Assembly (NCBI GenBank): GCA_963711375.1
Contig: CAVQDV010000005.1
Location: forward strand, 1,488,001 to 1,552,000
Length of the DNA: 64,000 nt
Reading direction: 5' to 3'
Source: CAVQDV01 sp963711375
GTDB lineage: Bacteria; Pseudomonadota; Gammaproteobacteria; Coxiellales; Coxiellaceae
The notes below the pieces were generated by a model, which saw only the letters and a list, made by a program, of their open reading frames with translations, was not told the origin of the DNA and ran no database searches. Numbering within the stretch: position 1 is the stretch's first letter; each line of letters opens with the position of its first letter. This document shows, piece after piece, positions 40,491-48,629 of this stretch. A program made the translations under genes and the position numbers.

Positions 40491-41675
40491 ATGAATTCAA
40501 GAGTTTTTGGAAGTATTTTATTGATCATCGCCATGTCCATAGGTGGTGGCTTGTTATCTTTGCCTGTTGTCACGGCCGAGGGCGGTTTTTTTAATTCAAG
40601 CTTGCTGCTTACTATTATTTGGCTGCTCACAACAGTAGGCTCTCTTTTTATTCTGGAAATTTGCTTGCGCTTACCCAAAGATACAAATTTAATTTCAATG
40701 GCTCGAGATACGCTCGGAGTTCCCGGACAAGTGCTGACAGCCGTATTTTTTCTGCTAATGCTGTATTGCATTATGTGCGTTTATGTCTCGGGCGGAACGG
40801 ATTTAGTTCACAGTATTTGGCAGTCCATGAATATTCAGCTTTATCCAGGCCTGAGCGGAATTATTTTCGTGTTTGTCTTGGGCGCATTTGTTTGGCATGG
40901 AATTAAGCTGGTGGATCACACGAATCGTGCATTAATGTCGGCGAAAATGCTGGTTTATTTTCTGCTGATTTTATTTTTAGCGCCTTCTGTGCATGTTAAA
41001 AATTTACCATCAGGCGAATTTCACGCGCTTTCCATTGCTGTGATGCCTGCCATTTTTTCCTTCGGCTATGCAATTATTATTCCCTCACTTTGCAGCTATT
41101 TGGAGCATAATGTTAAGCAATTGAGGAAGGCCATTTTAATTGGTAGCTTCGTTCCCCTGCTCTGTTTTGTCATTTGGAATTATACCGTGCAGGGCACAAT
41201 GTCTCAGGCAACATTAGTGAGCATCAGCCATAGTGGCCAAGTAGTCAGCCAATTAAATGCGGGCTTAAGCGCGATTGGAAATCCTTGGATTACCACCATC
41301 ACCCATCTTTTTACGACTATATGTTTATTAACGGCCTTTTTGGCAGTTTCTCTCTCCTTGTCTGATGTGATTGCGAATGGAATTCATCGAAAAAAAGAGG
41401 GTAAAAATAAATGGCTGATTTATGCGCTCACTTTTTTACCTCCCCTAGCAATTGTATTATTTCGGCCTTATATTTTTATTACGGCTATTCAATACGCTGG
41501 TATTTTAGTGGTAGCACTTTCAATTTTATTGCCAACCTTAATGGTCTGGAGAAGTCGACGCATCCCTAAATTAATTAAACATACAAAATATCAAGTTGCA
41601 GGAGGAATTTTCACAGTTTTGTTGATGCTGATCGTTTCCCTTGCTCTGCTATTTTTTGCAGCCACCCATATCTAA
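40491..41675 (+). CDS. Aromatic amino acid permease (HAAAP family)
   Basis: A 394-residue, 11-helix permease of the hydroxy/aromatic amino acid family, to which TyrP and Mtr belong; it likely imports tyrosine or tryptophan with protons. The family start VFGSILLIIAMSIGGGLLSLPVVTAEGG (about 5-32) is well kept, as is ILEICLRLP near 54-62 and FSFGYAIIIPSLCSYLE near 187-203. Legionellales, which are amino acid feeders, often have several copies. The ATG lies a few bases after ACCCCT without a strong Shine-Dalgarno. Confidence 0.9.
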   Translation: MNSRVFGSILLIIAMSIGGGLLSLPVVTAEGGFFNSSLLLTIIWLLTTVGSLFILEICLRLPKDTNLISMARDTLGVPGQVLTAVFFLLMLYCIMCVYVSGGTDLVHSIWQSMNIQLYPGLSGIIFVFVLGAFVWHGIKLVDHTNRALMSAKMLVYFLLILFLAPSVHVKNLPSGEFHALSIAVMPAIFSFGYAIIIPSLCSYLEHNVKQLRKAILIGSFVPLLCFVIWNYTVQGTMSQATLVSISHSGQVVSQLNAGLSAIGNPWITTITHLFTTICLLTAFLAVSLSLSDVIANGIHRKKEGKNKWLIYALTFLPPLAIVLFRPYIFITAIQYAGILVVALSILLPTLMVWRSRRIPKLIKHTKYQVAGGIFTVLLMLIVSLALLFFAATHI

Positions 41676-41693
41676 TTGCCCTATCCACTAATT

Positions 41694-42509
41694 CTAAATC
41701 TTTACTACTTCCTGAATTTCAGGATAGCCATAAGTGGCTTGACCCACTTTCACCCTGAGATTGCTAAGCGGAGCATGCTCATGGCGGCTGTGCGTGTGAC
41801 CACAATAAACATTAAATACTATGTGTGGATATTTTTTCGCCCAAGCAAAAATCACGTCACCAATAGCCTTTGAAGAGAAAAAAGGCAGCCAATCTATATT
41901 AGTTGGTCTTTCTTCATGCGTGCAACTTTCAGCAAAAGGAGGCACATGGACACAAATAATTACCTTTTCAGTTGAAGGATTAATCGAACGAGTAAGGCTC
42001 TTATTTAAAATAGCGGCGTCAATATCCGCTAATTCACACATTTTTTCGTGAAGAGCATTTTTCCCCAGCATTTTCGCTAAAAATAAATCCGAAATTAATC
42101 GGCTGTCATTAATAATAACGGGACTATTAAAAAAATCACCATAGCGACCATCAGCCCAAGCATCCACACCTACTAAAACGGTAGAAGAATTTAAATTTAT
42201 GGCCTTGCCATTACCTAACCAATGAAGATGTGAATTTATTTTGGCGCAATTGCGGATTTTTTCATGCACACCAGTAACTGTGCCTCGATAAAAATCGTGG
42301 TTACCCAGCACAAAATAAATGGGATGGTTTACAGCAGAGGCGATTTCTTTAAGATAAACAAAAACACTTTCAGCTTCTCCAATGTCACCACTGATGAGCA
42401 GGCTATCGGCCTCTAAGGCTGTTAAGGTTTGATAGTAGGCCTCTCGTTCAGGCTTATCCAAGAAATTTAGGTGAATATCCGTAACCCAAATTAATTTTTC
42501 AATATTCAT
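41694..42509 (-). CDS. Metallophosphoesterase
   Basis: A 271-residue calcineurin-like phosphoesterase with the five metal motifs: D-x-H in VTDIHLNF (about 9-16), GD in LLISGDIGE, GNHD in FVLGNHDFYRG, H in CVHVPPF, and GHTHSRHEH near the end. The start is the ATG at 42509. The open frame to 42617 would add 36 residues, but these are the translated composite repeat and not homologous to the family. Substrate unknown (nucleotide or phosphodiester). Confidence 0.88.
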   Translation of the reverse strand: MNIEKLIWVTDIHLNFLDKPEREAYYQTLTALEADSLLISGDIGEAESVFVYLKEIASAVNHPIYFVLGNHDFYRGTVTGVHEKIRNCAKINSHLHWLGNGKAINLNSSTVLVGVDAWADGRYGDFFNSPVIINDSRLISDLFLAKMLGKNALHEKMCELADIDAAILNKSLTRSINPSTEKVIICVHVPPFAESCTHEERPTNIDWLPFFSSKAIGDVIFAWAKKYPHIVFNVYCGHTHSRHEHAPLSNLRVKVGQATYGYPEIQEVVKI

Positions 42510-42521
42510 AAAATTTTTTCC

Positions 42522-42630
42522 ATTGCTGCAAAAAGCTGGAGGTCCCCAGGCTCCCCTTGGGCGCCAGCGGTGGGTTTCCCACCGCGCCAGCGTTAATACC
42601 AGGAAGGCGTTCCCCATATGGGGAACGCCT
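42522..42630. repeat. Composite structured repeat, copy B
   Basis: Shares ATTgCTGCAAAAAGCTGG (42522-42539, one difference) and the 24-base end 42584-42607 with copy A at 17825-17897. Relative to A it has a 23-base duplication-insert that forms a perfect hairpin GCGGTGGG/CCCACCGC (42567-42574 with 42578-42585). It is followed by a perfect 26-base palindrome at 42605-42630. The middle hairpin differs in sequence from copy A but still pairs. It lies in the leader between divergent genes. Confidence 0.7.
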
Positions 42631-42690
42631 GTCTTGCTATTTGATTCTGGAGTATATAATAATACTTTCTTACTTGAATAGGAGATAAGT

Positions 42691-42837
42691 ATGTTTCAAA
42701 AGATTTCTGTTGCTCTTGTTATTAGCGCCATTTTTGCTTGTGGTTTAGCAGGGTGCAACACGGTTAATGGCTTTGGCAAGGATTTACAAAGCGGCGGGAA
42801 AGCCATTTCTAAAACAGCCAAAAAAGTTAAAGGCTAG
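42691..42837 (+). CDS. Entericidin-like small lipoprotein
   Basis: A 48-residue lipoprotein: signal peptide MFQKISVALVISAIFACGLA, lipobox LAGC (Cys22), then NTVNGFGKDLQSGGKAISK and KAKKVKG-like basic tail. This matches the entericidin (EcnA/EcnB) family: a G-C-N-T-x-x-G-x-G-x-D start and an amphipathic Lys-rich helix. In enterobacteria these form an antidote/toxin pair; single copies of unclear role are common elsewhere. GGAG is seven bases before the ATG. Its stop (TAG) overlaps the GTG start of the phosphopantetheinyl transferase. Confidence 0.85.
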   Translation: MFQKISVALVISAIFACGLAGCNTVNGFGKDLQSGGKAISKTAKKVKG

Positions 42838-43583
42838 TGAATGAAATCATTTGGCGATCAAGCTTAAGCATTCCAAGGCTTACCGCCGGTGAAATTCATT
42901 TGTGGCGAGCCCGATTAAACTTAAGTCCTGAGCAGCTCGAAATCGGACGATCGCTAATGAGCGCAAACGAATTGGAACGCGCCGATCGTTTAATCACGGA
43001 CATTCTGCGAAATCGGCGCGTTGCAGGGCAAAGTATTCTGCGCGATATTTTATCGCGCTATTTAGGAGCACCTGCCTCAGAAATAGTGTTTAGTCATGGT
43101 GAACGCAAAAAGCCCTATATTCAAGGCAGCGACATCCAATTTAATATGTCTCACACCGAAGATATCGCTTTAGTTGCCATCACGCTTTTAAATCCCATTG
43201 GCGTTGACGTAGAAGGCATAAAAACCTCGAAGTATCACGAGGGAATTGTCAAATCGAATTATTCCGTGCAAGAGCGCCTTCAATATGAATCCATCCCTGA
43301 ATCACAAAAACTTGAAGCCTTTTTCCGAGCCTGGACGAGAAAAGAAGCCTACATAAAAGCCATAGGGCTTGGTCTTTACTACCCTCTAGAAAAATTTACA
43401 GTAGATTTAAGTTCAACATCAGAAAAAGGTTTAATCTCAATTGAAGGCTCAACCGAAAAAGCCAAAAATTGGCACCTACCAAGCTTCTACGCCGACGAAA
43501 GATTCATGGCGGCCGTAGCCATCGAAGCGGAAATAAAAAATTGGCTCTTCCTCGATTGGCAAAATTTTAATAGGATAGGCTAG
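42837..43583 (+). CDS. 4'-phosphopantetheinyl transferase (Sfp type)
   Basis: Transfers phosphopantetheine from CoA to carrier proteins. The 248-residue, two-lobed protein is of the Sfp/AcpT type, not the short AcpS. Motifs are KKPYI (91-95), FNMSHTED (102-109), the magnesium-binding GVDVEG (Asp124, Glu126), and W-x2-K-E-A (Trp166, Lys169, Glu170 in RAWTRKEAYIKA). The GTG start overlaps the lipoprotein's stop codon. No polyketide or peptide synthase is in this window, so the target carrier is unknown. Confidence 0.88.
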   Translation: MNEIIWRSSLSIPRLTAGEIHLWRARLNLSPEQLEIGRSLMSANELERADRLITDILRNRRVAGQSILRDILSRYLGAPASEIVFSHGERKKPYIQGSDIQFNMSHTEDIALVAITLLNPIGVDVEGIKTSKYHEGIVKSNYSVQERLQYESIPESQKLEAFFRAWTRKEAYIKAIGLGLYYPLEKFTVDLSSTSEKGLISIEGSTEKAKNWHLPSFYADERFMAAVAIEAEIKNWLFLDWQNFNRIG

Positions 43584-43662
43584 CCCAAGGTCTTTTCGCA
43601 GCAAATGAAAATAACACCAAATACTCGCAGAAATTAGCGCTAAAAGTCCTTCAATATTTCTG

Positions 43663-43691
43663 TTGACAATTGCGACATAAATCCTCAGAAT
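43663..43691 (+). promoter_or_regulatory. Promoter of the tRNA-tuf operon
   Basis: TTGACA (43663-43668), 17 bases, CAGAAT (43686-43691), followed by a GC-rich discriminator (TAGCGGC) as expected for a growth-rate-controlled stable RNA promoter. The first tRNA begins 20 bases further on. Confidence 0.65.
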
Positions 43692-43711
43692 TAGCGGCTT
43701 GATTTTTTTCA

Positions 43712-43793
43712 GGAGGGGTTCCCGAGCGGTCAAAGGGAGCAGACTGTAAATCTGCCGGCTCTGCCTTCGCAGGTTCGAATCCTGCCCCCTCCA
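43712..43793 (+). tRNA. tRNA-Tyr (GTA)
   Basis: 82 bases with the long variable arm of class II tRNAs (CGGCTCTGCCTTC). Acceptor GGAGGGG/CCCCTCC, anticodon stem CAGAC... with GTA, T-loop GGTTCGAATCC. Discriminator A; CCA not encoded. First of the classical Tyr-Gly-Thr-tuf set. Confidence 0.95.
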
Positions 43794-43803
43794 CAAAGAT
43801 TTA

Positions 43804-43874
<71 letters not shown>

Positions 43875-43898
43875 TATGTTTGGGTGACTTTGTGGAAT

Positions 43899-43971
<73 letters not shown>

Positions 43972-44000
43972 TTATATCACGTTTAACAGGGGTATCTGAA

Positions 44001-45191
44001 ATGACTAAAGAAAAATTTGTGCGGGAAAAAGAGCACTTAAACGTAGGCACGATTGGCCACGTGGATCACGGAAAAACAACGCTGACAGCAGCGCTGACGA
44101 AATGCTTAGCCGAAAAATTCGGTGGCGAAGTCAAAGCTTTTGCTGAAATTGATAATGCGCCAGAAGAACGTGAACGCGGAATTACCATTGCAACCTCGCA
44201 CGTGGAATATCAAAGTAACAAACGTCACTATGCGCACGTAGATTGTCCCGGACACGCGGATTATGTAAAAAACATGATTACGGGTGCGGCACAAATGGAC
44301 GGCGCGATTTTAGTGGTATCTGCCGCTGACGGCCCTATGCCCCAAACCCGTGAACACATTCTGTTATCGAAGCAAGTTGGCGTACCTTATATCGTGGTCT
44401 TTTTAAATAAAGCCGATATGGTTGACGACAAAGATTTATTAGAACTGGTTGAAATGGAAGTGCGTGAATTATTAAGCATGTACGATTTCCCAGGCGATAC
44501 AACTCCTATTATTGTAGGCTCTGCATTGAAAGCCCTCGAAGGTGATCAAAGCGAAATCGGCGTACCGGCGATCATTAAATTGGTTGAGACGATGGATGAA
44601 TATATCCCGATGCCGAAACGTGAAATCGACAAAGCCTTCTTGATGCCGATTGAAGACGTATTCTCTATTTCTGGTCGTGGAACCGTAGTCACTGGCCGTA
44701 TTGAACGCGGAATTGTGAAAGTTGGTGAAGAAGTTGAAATTGTAGGCATACGTCCAACAACGAAAACCACCTGTACTGGTGTAGAAATGTTCCGTAAATT
44801 GCTAGACGAAGGTCGAGCTGGAGACAACGTAGGCGTTTTACTGCGTGGAACGAAACGAGATGATGTTGAACGTGGACAAGTGTTAGCAAAACCTGGTAGC
44901 ATCACCCCCCACACGAAATACGAAGCAGAAGTTTACGTATTATCGAAAGATGAAGGTGGACGTCATACCCCATTTTTCAAAGGATACCGTCCGCAATTTT
45001 ATTTCAGAACGACGGACGTGACGGGTGAAGTGATTCTCCCAGAAGGCGTAGAAATGGTAATGCCTGGCGACAATATCAAGTTGAATATTCACTTGATTGT
45101 TCCAGTAGCGATGGACGAAGGATTGCGCTTCGCGATTCGTGAAGGCGGCCGTACAGTAGGCGCTGGCGTAGTAACTAAGATTATAGAATGA
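44001..45191 (+). CDS. tuf: Elongation factor Tu (copy downstream of tRNA-Thr)
   Basis: GTPase that brings aminoacyl-tRNA to the ribosome. 396 residues: G1 GHVDHGKTT (about 19-27), switch region ERERGITI, G3 DCPGHADY, G4 NKADMVDD, G5 SALKALEG; then beta-barrel domains 2 and 3 (ISGRGTVVTGRIERG; HTPFFKGYRPQFYFRTTDVTG). The true ATG is at 44001 after AGGGG; the open frame runs upstream only through the tRNA genes. A second, indel-damaged copy lies at 60406-61602 and is almost identical in sequence. Confidence 0.98.
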   Translation: MTKEKFVREKEHLNVGTIGHVDHGKTTLTAALTKCLAEKFGGEVKAFAEIDNAPEERERGITIATSHVEYQSNKRHYAHVDCPGHADYVKNMITGAAQMDGAILVVSAADGPMPQTREHILLSKQVGVPYIVVFLNKADMVDDKDLLELVEMEVRELLSMYDFPGDTTPIIVGSALKALEGDQSEIGVPAIIKLVETMDEYIPMPKREIDKAFLMPIEDVFSISGRGTVVTGRIERGIVKVGEEVEIVGIRPTTKTTCTGVEMFRKLLDEGRAGDNVGVLLRGTKRDDVERGQVLAKPGSITPHTKYEAEVYVLSKDEGGRHTPFFKGYRPQFYFRTTDVTGEVILPEGVEMVMPGDNIKLNIHLIVPVAMDEGLRFAIREGGRTVGAGVVTKIIE

Positions 45192-45195
45192 ACGA

Positions 45196-45271
45196 AGGCC
45201 AGTAGCTCAATTGGCAGAGTGGCGGTCTCCAAAACCGCAGGTTGTGGGTTCGACCCCCACCTGGCCTGCCA
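45196..45271 (+). tRNA. tRNA-Trp (CCA)
   Basis: Acceptor AGGCCAG/CTGGCCT, anticodon CCA in CTCCAAA, T-loop GGTTCGACCCC, discriminator G. Unlike the other four tRNAs here its 3' CCA is encoded (45269-45271). It starts four bases after the tuf stop, the standard tuf-trnW-secE order. Confidence 0.95.
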
Positions 45272-45289
45272 AAAAAAAGAGAGTCATAT

Positions 45290-45667
45290 ATGCGGCAGAA
45301 TGTCGATAGCAGTAATGGAAAGTCAAAATTTATTTGGGTGCTGATACTGCTATTTATTATCGCTGGCATTGCGACGAACTCTTATTATAATGACGTCGCT
45401 TGGGCTCTGCGAGTAGCGGGTGGACTGATTTTGTCCGGGATAGTGCTGGGTTTAGCCGCGCTAACTCCTCAAGGGCAAAAAGCATGGGAGTTCATGAAAG
45501 GCTCTCGTGCCGAAATGCGAAAAGTAACGTGGCCGACTCGTCAAGAAACGGTCCAAACTGCCATGGTCGTTGTTGCCATGGTTGTTGTTGCTTCATTAGT
45601 TTTATGGGCATTTGATGGCATCCTTTTGTGGCTAATTGGATTTATTACCGGGCAGCGAGGTCTCTAG
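45290..45667 (+). CDS. secE: Preprotein translocase subunit SecE
   Basis: Essential subunit of the SecYEG channel. 125 residues with three membrane helices, as in gammaproteobacteria. The conserved cytoplasmic amphipathic helix plus hinge, MKGSRAEMRKVTWPTRQETVQTAMVV, precedes the last helix. The ATG at 45290 is chosen because upstream frame is tRNA-Trp sequence. nusG follows three bases after its stop. Confidence 0.95.
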   Translation: MRQNVDSSNGKSKFIWVLILLFIIAGIATNSYYNDVAWALRVAGGLILSGIVLGLAALTPQGQKAWEFMKGSRAEMRKVTWPTRQETVQTAMVVVAMVVVASLVLWAFDGILLWLIGFITGQRGL

Positions 45668-45670
45668 TCA

Positions 45671-46231
45671 ATGACAGTCTCTGAAGAAAAAACAGAACAG
45701 AAAAAAAGATGGTATGTCATCCACGCTTATTCTGGTTATGAAAATTATGTTGTAAAAGCCTTAAATGATCGCATTCAAATGCGCGGCTTAGAAACATTGT
45801 TTGGCGAAATTATTGTGCCCACCGAAGAAGTGGTGGAAATGCGCGGCGGTCAAAAACGCAAAAGCGAACGCAAATTTTTTCCAGGCTATGTATTAGTTCA
45901 AATGATTATGACGGAAGAAACCTGGCACTTAGTGCGCAGCGTTCCTCGCGTGCTTGGTTTTATCGGCGGAACAGCTGAAAAACCCGCACCGATTACTGAT
46001 AAAGAAGTGAATAATATTTTACAGCGCGTTGAAGAAGGCGAAAAAAAACCAAGGCCAAAAGTGCTGTTCGAGCCAGGCGAAGTGGTACGTGTTACCGATG
46101 GTCCATTCGCGGATTTCAATGGCGTAGTAGAAGATGTGAATTACGAAAAAAGTCGCTTGCGTGTATCGGTTTCGATTTTCGGCCGTGCTACACCAGTTGA
46201 ATTAGAATTTGGTCAAGTAGAAAAGGCTTAA
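45671..46231 (+). CDS. nusG: Transcription termination/antitermination protein NusG
   Basis: RNA polymerase processivity factor that also links polymerase to Rho or to ribosomal protein S10. 186 residues: NGN domain (RWYVIHAYSGYENYVVKALNDRI, then KRKSERKFFPGYVLVQM) and C-terminal KOW domain (FEPGEVVRVTDGPFADFNGVVEDVNYEKSRLRV). The order secE-nusG-rplK is normal. Confidence 0.97.
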   Translation: MTVSEEKTEQKKRWYVIHAYSGYENYVVKALNDRIQMRGLETLFGEIIVPTEEVVEMRGGQKRKSERKFFPGYVLVQMIMTEETWHLVRSVPRVLGFIGGTAEKPAPITDKEVNNILQRVEEGEKKPRPKVLFEPGEVVRVTDGPFADFNGVVEDVNYEKSRLRVSVSIFGRATPVELEFGQVEKA

Positions 46232-46291
46232 AAGTTTTTTTGTGTAACGGGGAGCTGATTATTCAGCGTTTGTACCCACTGAGAGGTAAAA

Positions 46292-46726
46292 ATGGCAAAG
46301 AAAGTAACGGGATATATTAAGCTGCAAATCCCAGCGGGCGCAGCAAATCCCAGTCCCCCAGTTGGTCCTGCTTTAGGTCAAGCTGGCGTTAATATCATGG
46401 AATTTTGTAAACAATTTAATGCAGCAACGCAAAACATGGAAAAATTACCGACACCGGTCGTAATTACCGTGTATGCCGATAAAAGCTTTACCTTTGTTAC
46501 CAAAACACCACCGGCTTCTGTTTTACTGAAGAAAAATGTGCTTAATGGCGCGAAAGGTAGTCCAACGCCTAATTCTGCGAAAGTGGGTAAAGCCACACGC
46601 GCACAATTGGAAGAAATTGTTCGAATTAAACAACCCGATTTAACAGCGGCAGATTTAGAAGCCGCTATACGCACCATTGCAGGAACTGCAAGAAGCATGG
46701 GTATTGACGTAGAGGGGGTTGTATAA
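46292..46726 (+). CDS. rplK: 50S ribosomal protein L11
   Basis: Part of the GTPase-associated centre of the 50S subunit. 144 residues: VTGYIKLQIPAGAANPSPPVGPALGQAGVNIMEFCKQFN at the N-terminus and the rRNA-binding C-terminal domain (VRIKQPDLTAADLEAAIRTIAGTARSMGI). The stop overlaps the rplA start (TAATG). The 60-base leader after nusG contains GGGGAGCTGA, where L1 would be expected to bind for feedback control; this is only suggestive. Confidence 0.97.
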   Translation: MAKKVTGYIKLQIPAGAANPSPPVGPALGQAGVNIMEFCKQFNAATQNMEKLPTPVVITVYADKSFTFVTKTPPASVLLKKNVLNGAKGSPTPNSAKVGKATRAQLEEIVRIKQPDLTAADLEAAIRTIAGTARSMGIDVEGVV

Positions 46727-47421
46727 TGCCTAAAATTACAAAACGCCGTAAAGCTATTTTAGAAAATCTAGTGCCTGGTAAAGTCTATCCAATGACTGAA
46801 GCGCTCGCTATTTTAAAAAAATGCGCTACCGCAAAATTTCCAGAAAGTGTTGAAGTGGCGGTTAATCTCGGGATTGATGCGAATAAATCCGATCAAAACG
46901 TTCGTGGTGCAACCGTTCTGCCAAATGGTACCGGAAAATCGGTACGTGTAGCGGTATTTGCACAGGACGATTTAGCGCAAGCGGCGAAAGCGGCTGGCGC
47001 AGAAGTGGTAGGTTACGAAGATTTAGCGGAAACGATTAAGAAAGGCGAAATTAATTTTGACGTCTTAATTGCAACACCTGATGCGATGCGTTTAATTGGT
47101 CAATTAGGCCAAATTTTAGGGCCAAAAGGCTTAATGCCAAATCCCAAAGTAGGAACCGTAACGAAAGACGTCGTTGGTGCTGTTAAAAATGCGAAGGCAG
47201 GTCAAGTGCGTTATCGTACTGATAAAAACGGCATTATTCATTGCGCTGTTGGAAAAATTAATTTTGAACCTGCTGCTATCACGCAAAATGTTCAAGCGCT
47301 TTTGGGTGATTTACGTCGGGCAAAACCGGCTACCGCAAAAGGCGCTTATTTTAAGAAATTAACGATTTCAACCACGATGGGTCCTGGGATTATGGTTGAT
47401 GTTAGCGCCTTAGTGGCATAA
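46726..47421 (+). CDS. rplA: 50S ribosomal protein L1
   Basis: Binds 23S rRNA at the L1 stalk and in other bacteria represses its own rplK-rplA mRNA. 231 residues with KITKRRKAILENLVPGKVYPMTEA at the start and the signature GQLGQILGPKGLMPNPKVGTVT (about 125-146). The following 173 bases hold the L10 leader. Confidence 0.97.
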   Translation: MPKITKRRKAILENLVPGKVYPMTEALAILKKCATAKFPESVEVAVNLGIDANKSDQNVRGATVLPNGTGKSVRVAVFAQDDLAQAAKAAGAEVVGYEDLAETIKKGEINFDVLIATPDAMRLIGQLGQILGPKGLMPNPKVGTVTKDVVGAVKNAKAGQVRYRTDKNGIIHCAVGKINFEPAAITQNVQALLGDLRRAKPATAKGAYFKKLTISTTMGPGIMVDVSALVA

Positions 47422-47594
47422 AAAAAGATTTCGCGCGGTGAAAATTCTTTAGAATCACAGCCGTCGAAGACCGGAGGTTTCCAGAAATACCTGGAATTAA
47501 AGAGTAAAAAAACTCGCCACCGCAGACGGTGACCCAAACGTATTTAGGTCACCATGTTAAAAAGAGTGTTCTTCACTTTTAGGAGAGGAAGAAA
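47422..47594 (+). promoter_or_regulatory. L10(L12)-binding leader of rplJL
   Basis: The untranslated stretch before rplJ contains the widely conserved L10 leader block around 47513-47540 (CGCCACCGCAGACGGTGACC, then CAAACG) and upstream purine-rich hairpin arms (GACCGGAGGTTTCCAG near 47468). L10-L12 complex binding here represses translation of rplJ in known cases. It is followed by AGGAGAGGAAG and the GTG start of rplJ. Confidence 0.75.
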
Positions 47595-48131
47595 GTGGTA
47601 TTAAAATTAGAAGACAAGAAAGCAATCGTAGCGGAATTGGCTGCTGTGGCATCTGAATCTATTTCAGCTGTTGCAGCAGACTACCGTGGCTTGAAGGTTT
47701 CGGAAATGACATTATTGCGTACGCAATCTCGTCAGCAAAATGTGAAAATGCGCGTATACCGCAACACATTAGCACGCCGAGCTTTTAAAGACACACGATT
47801 TGCTGGTTTAAACGATGCATTAACTGGCCCGATCGTCCTATTTTTTGGGAAGGAAGAGCCAGGGGCTCCTGCTCGTTTGATTCGCGACTTCATCAAAAAA
47901 ACGTCGAACGAAAAATTAGAAGTTCGCGCGCTCGCTCTGGATGGAAAAATATTTGCGGCAGATCAATTAAAGGTTGTTGCAAGTTTACCATCACGACATG
48001 AAGCACTGTCCAGTTTAGCGGCAGTGACAAAAGCGCCCGTGACAAAATTCGTTCGTACGCTTAGCGAAACGGTGGCACAAGTCGTTCGCGTGATGGCAGC
48101 CGTTCGTGATCAAAAGAAAGCAGCCGCTTAA
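47595..48131 (+). CDS. rplJ: 50S ribosomal protein L10
   Basis: Base of the L7/L12 stalk. 178 residues: VLKLEDKKAIVAELAAVASES, AVAADYRGLKVSEMTLLR (about 31-48), and a C-terminal helix region for L12 dimers. It starts with GTG after a strong AGGAG. rplL follows 35 bases downstream. Confidence 0.96.
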   Translation: MVLKLEDKKAIVAELAAVASESISAVAADYRGLKVSEMTLLRTQSRQQNVKMRVYRNTLARRAFKDTRFAGLNDALTGPIVLFFGKEEPGAPARLIRDFIKKTSNEKLEVRALALDGKIFAADQLKVVASLPSRHEALSSLAAVTKAPVTKFVRTLSETVAQVVRVMAAVRDQKKAAA

Positions 48132-48166
48132 TGCGTGCTATAACATTTAACGTGGAGATATAAAAA

Positions 48167-48550
48167 ATGGCTACCGCTATTTCAAAAGATCAAATTTTAG
48201 AAGCCGTCGCAAATATGAGCGTAATGGATATTTGTGACTTAGTAAGCGCAATGGAAGAAAAATTCGGCGTTTCCGCTGCGGCTGCTGTCGCTGTTGCAGG
48301 TCCTGCTGCATCAGAAGCGGCTGCTGTTGAAGAGCAAACCGAATTTACGGTCACCATGAAGAGCTTTGCTGAAGACAAGAAAATTAATGTCATCAAAGTG
48401 ATTCGTACCATCACCAACTTAGGCTTGAAAGAAGCCAAAGATTTGGTAGAAGGTGTGCCCGCTGTTGTTAAAGATGGTATTCCAAAGGCTGATGCAGAAG
48501 CTATCAAGAAACAACTGGATGAAGCCGGCGCTCAATGTGAAGTTAAATAA
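48167..48550 (+). CDS. rplL: 50S ribosomal protein L7/L12
   Basis: Stalk protein that recruits translational GTPases. 127 residues: N-terminal dimerisation helix region (ILEAVANMSVMDICDLVSAMEEKFGV), an Ala-rich hinge (about 41-60), and C-terminal domain (KINVIKVIRTITNLGLKEAKDLVEG). GGAG precedes the ATG. Confidence 0.97.
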   Translation: MATAISKDQILEAVANMSVMDICDLVSAMEEKFGVSAAAAVAVAGPAASEAAAVEEQTEFTVTMKSFAEDKKINVIKVIRTITNLGLKEAKDLVEGVPAVVKDGIPKADAEAIKKQLDEAGAQCEVK

Positions 48551-48563
48551 GTTGTTTTGAAAA

Positions 48564-48601
48564 AACTCCGCGGCATTTTTACCGCGGAGTTATATTTTTT
48601 T
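48564..48601 (+). terminator. Attenuator between rplL and rpoB
   Basis: AACTCCGCGG (48564-48573) pairs perfectly with CCGCGGAGTT (48582-48591), loop CATTTTTA, followed by ATATTTTTTT. At this place most gammaproteobacteria have a partial terminator that lowers rpoBC expression relative to the ribosomal proteins. Confidence 0.88.
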
Positions 48602-48629
48602 ATTAGTTTTAATCATACGGGGTTCATTC

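Noticed and set aside
42510..42617. N-terminal extension of the metallophosphoesterase
   Set aside because: The extra 36 codons are translated composite repeat; the family homology starts at the ATG at 42509.
43476..43796. A 106-codon minus-strand frame beginning MWRGQDSNLRRQS
   Set aside because: This is the well-known false product of reading a tRNA gene (here tRNA-Tyr) on the opposite strand.
46232..46291. L1-binding site in the rplK leader
   Set aside because: GGGGAGCTGA is suggestive but the stretch is short and I could not fold a convincing L1 site; mentioned only under rplK.
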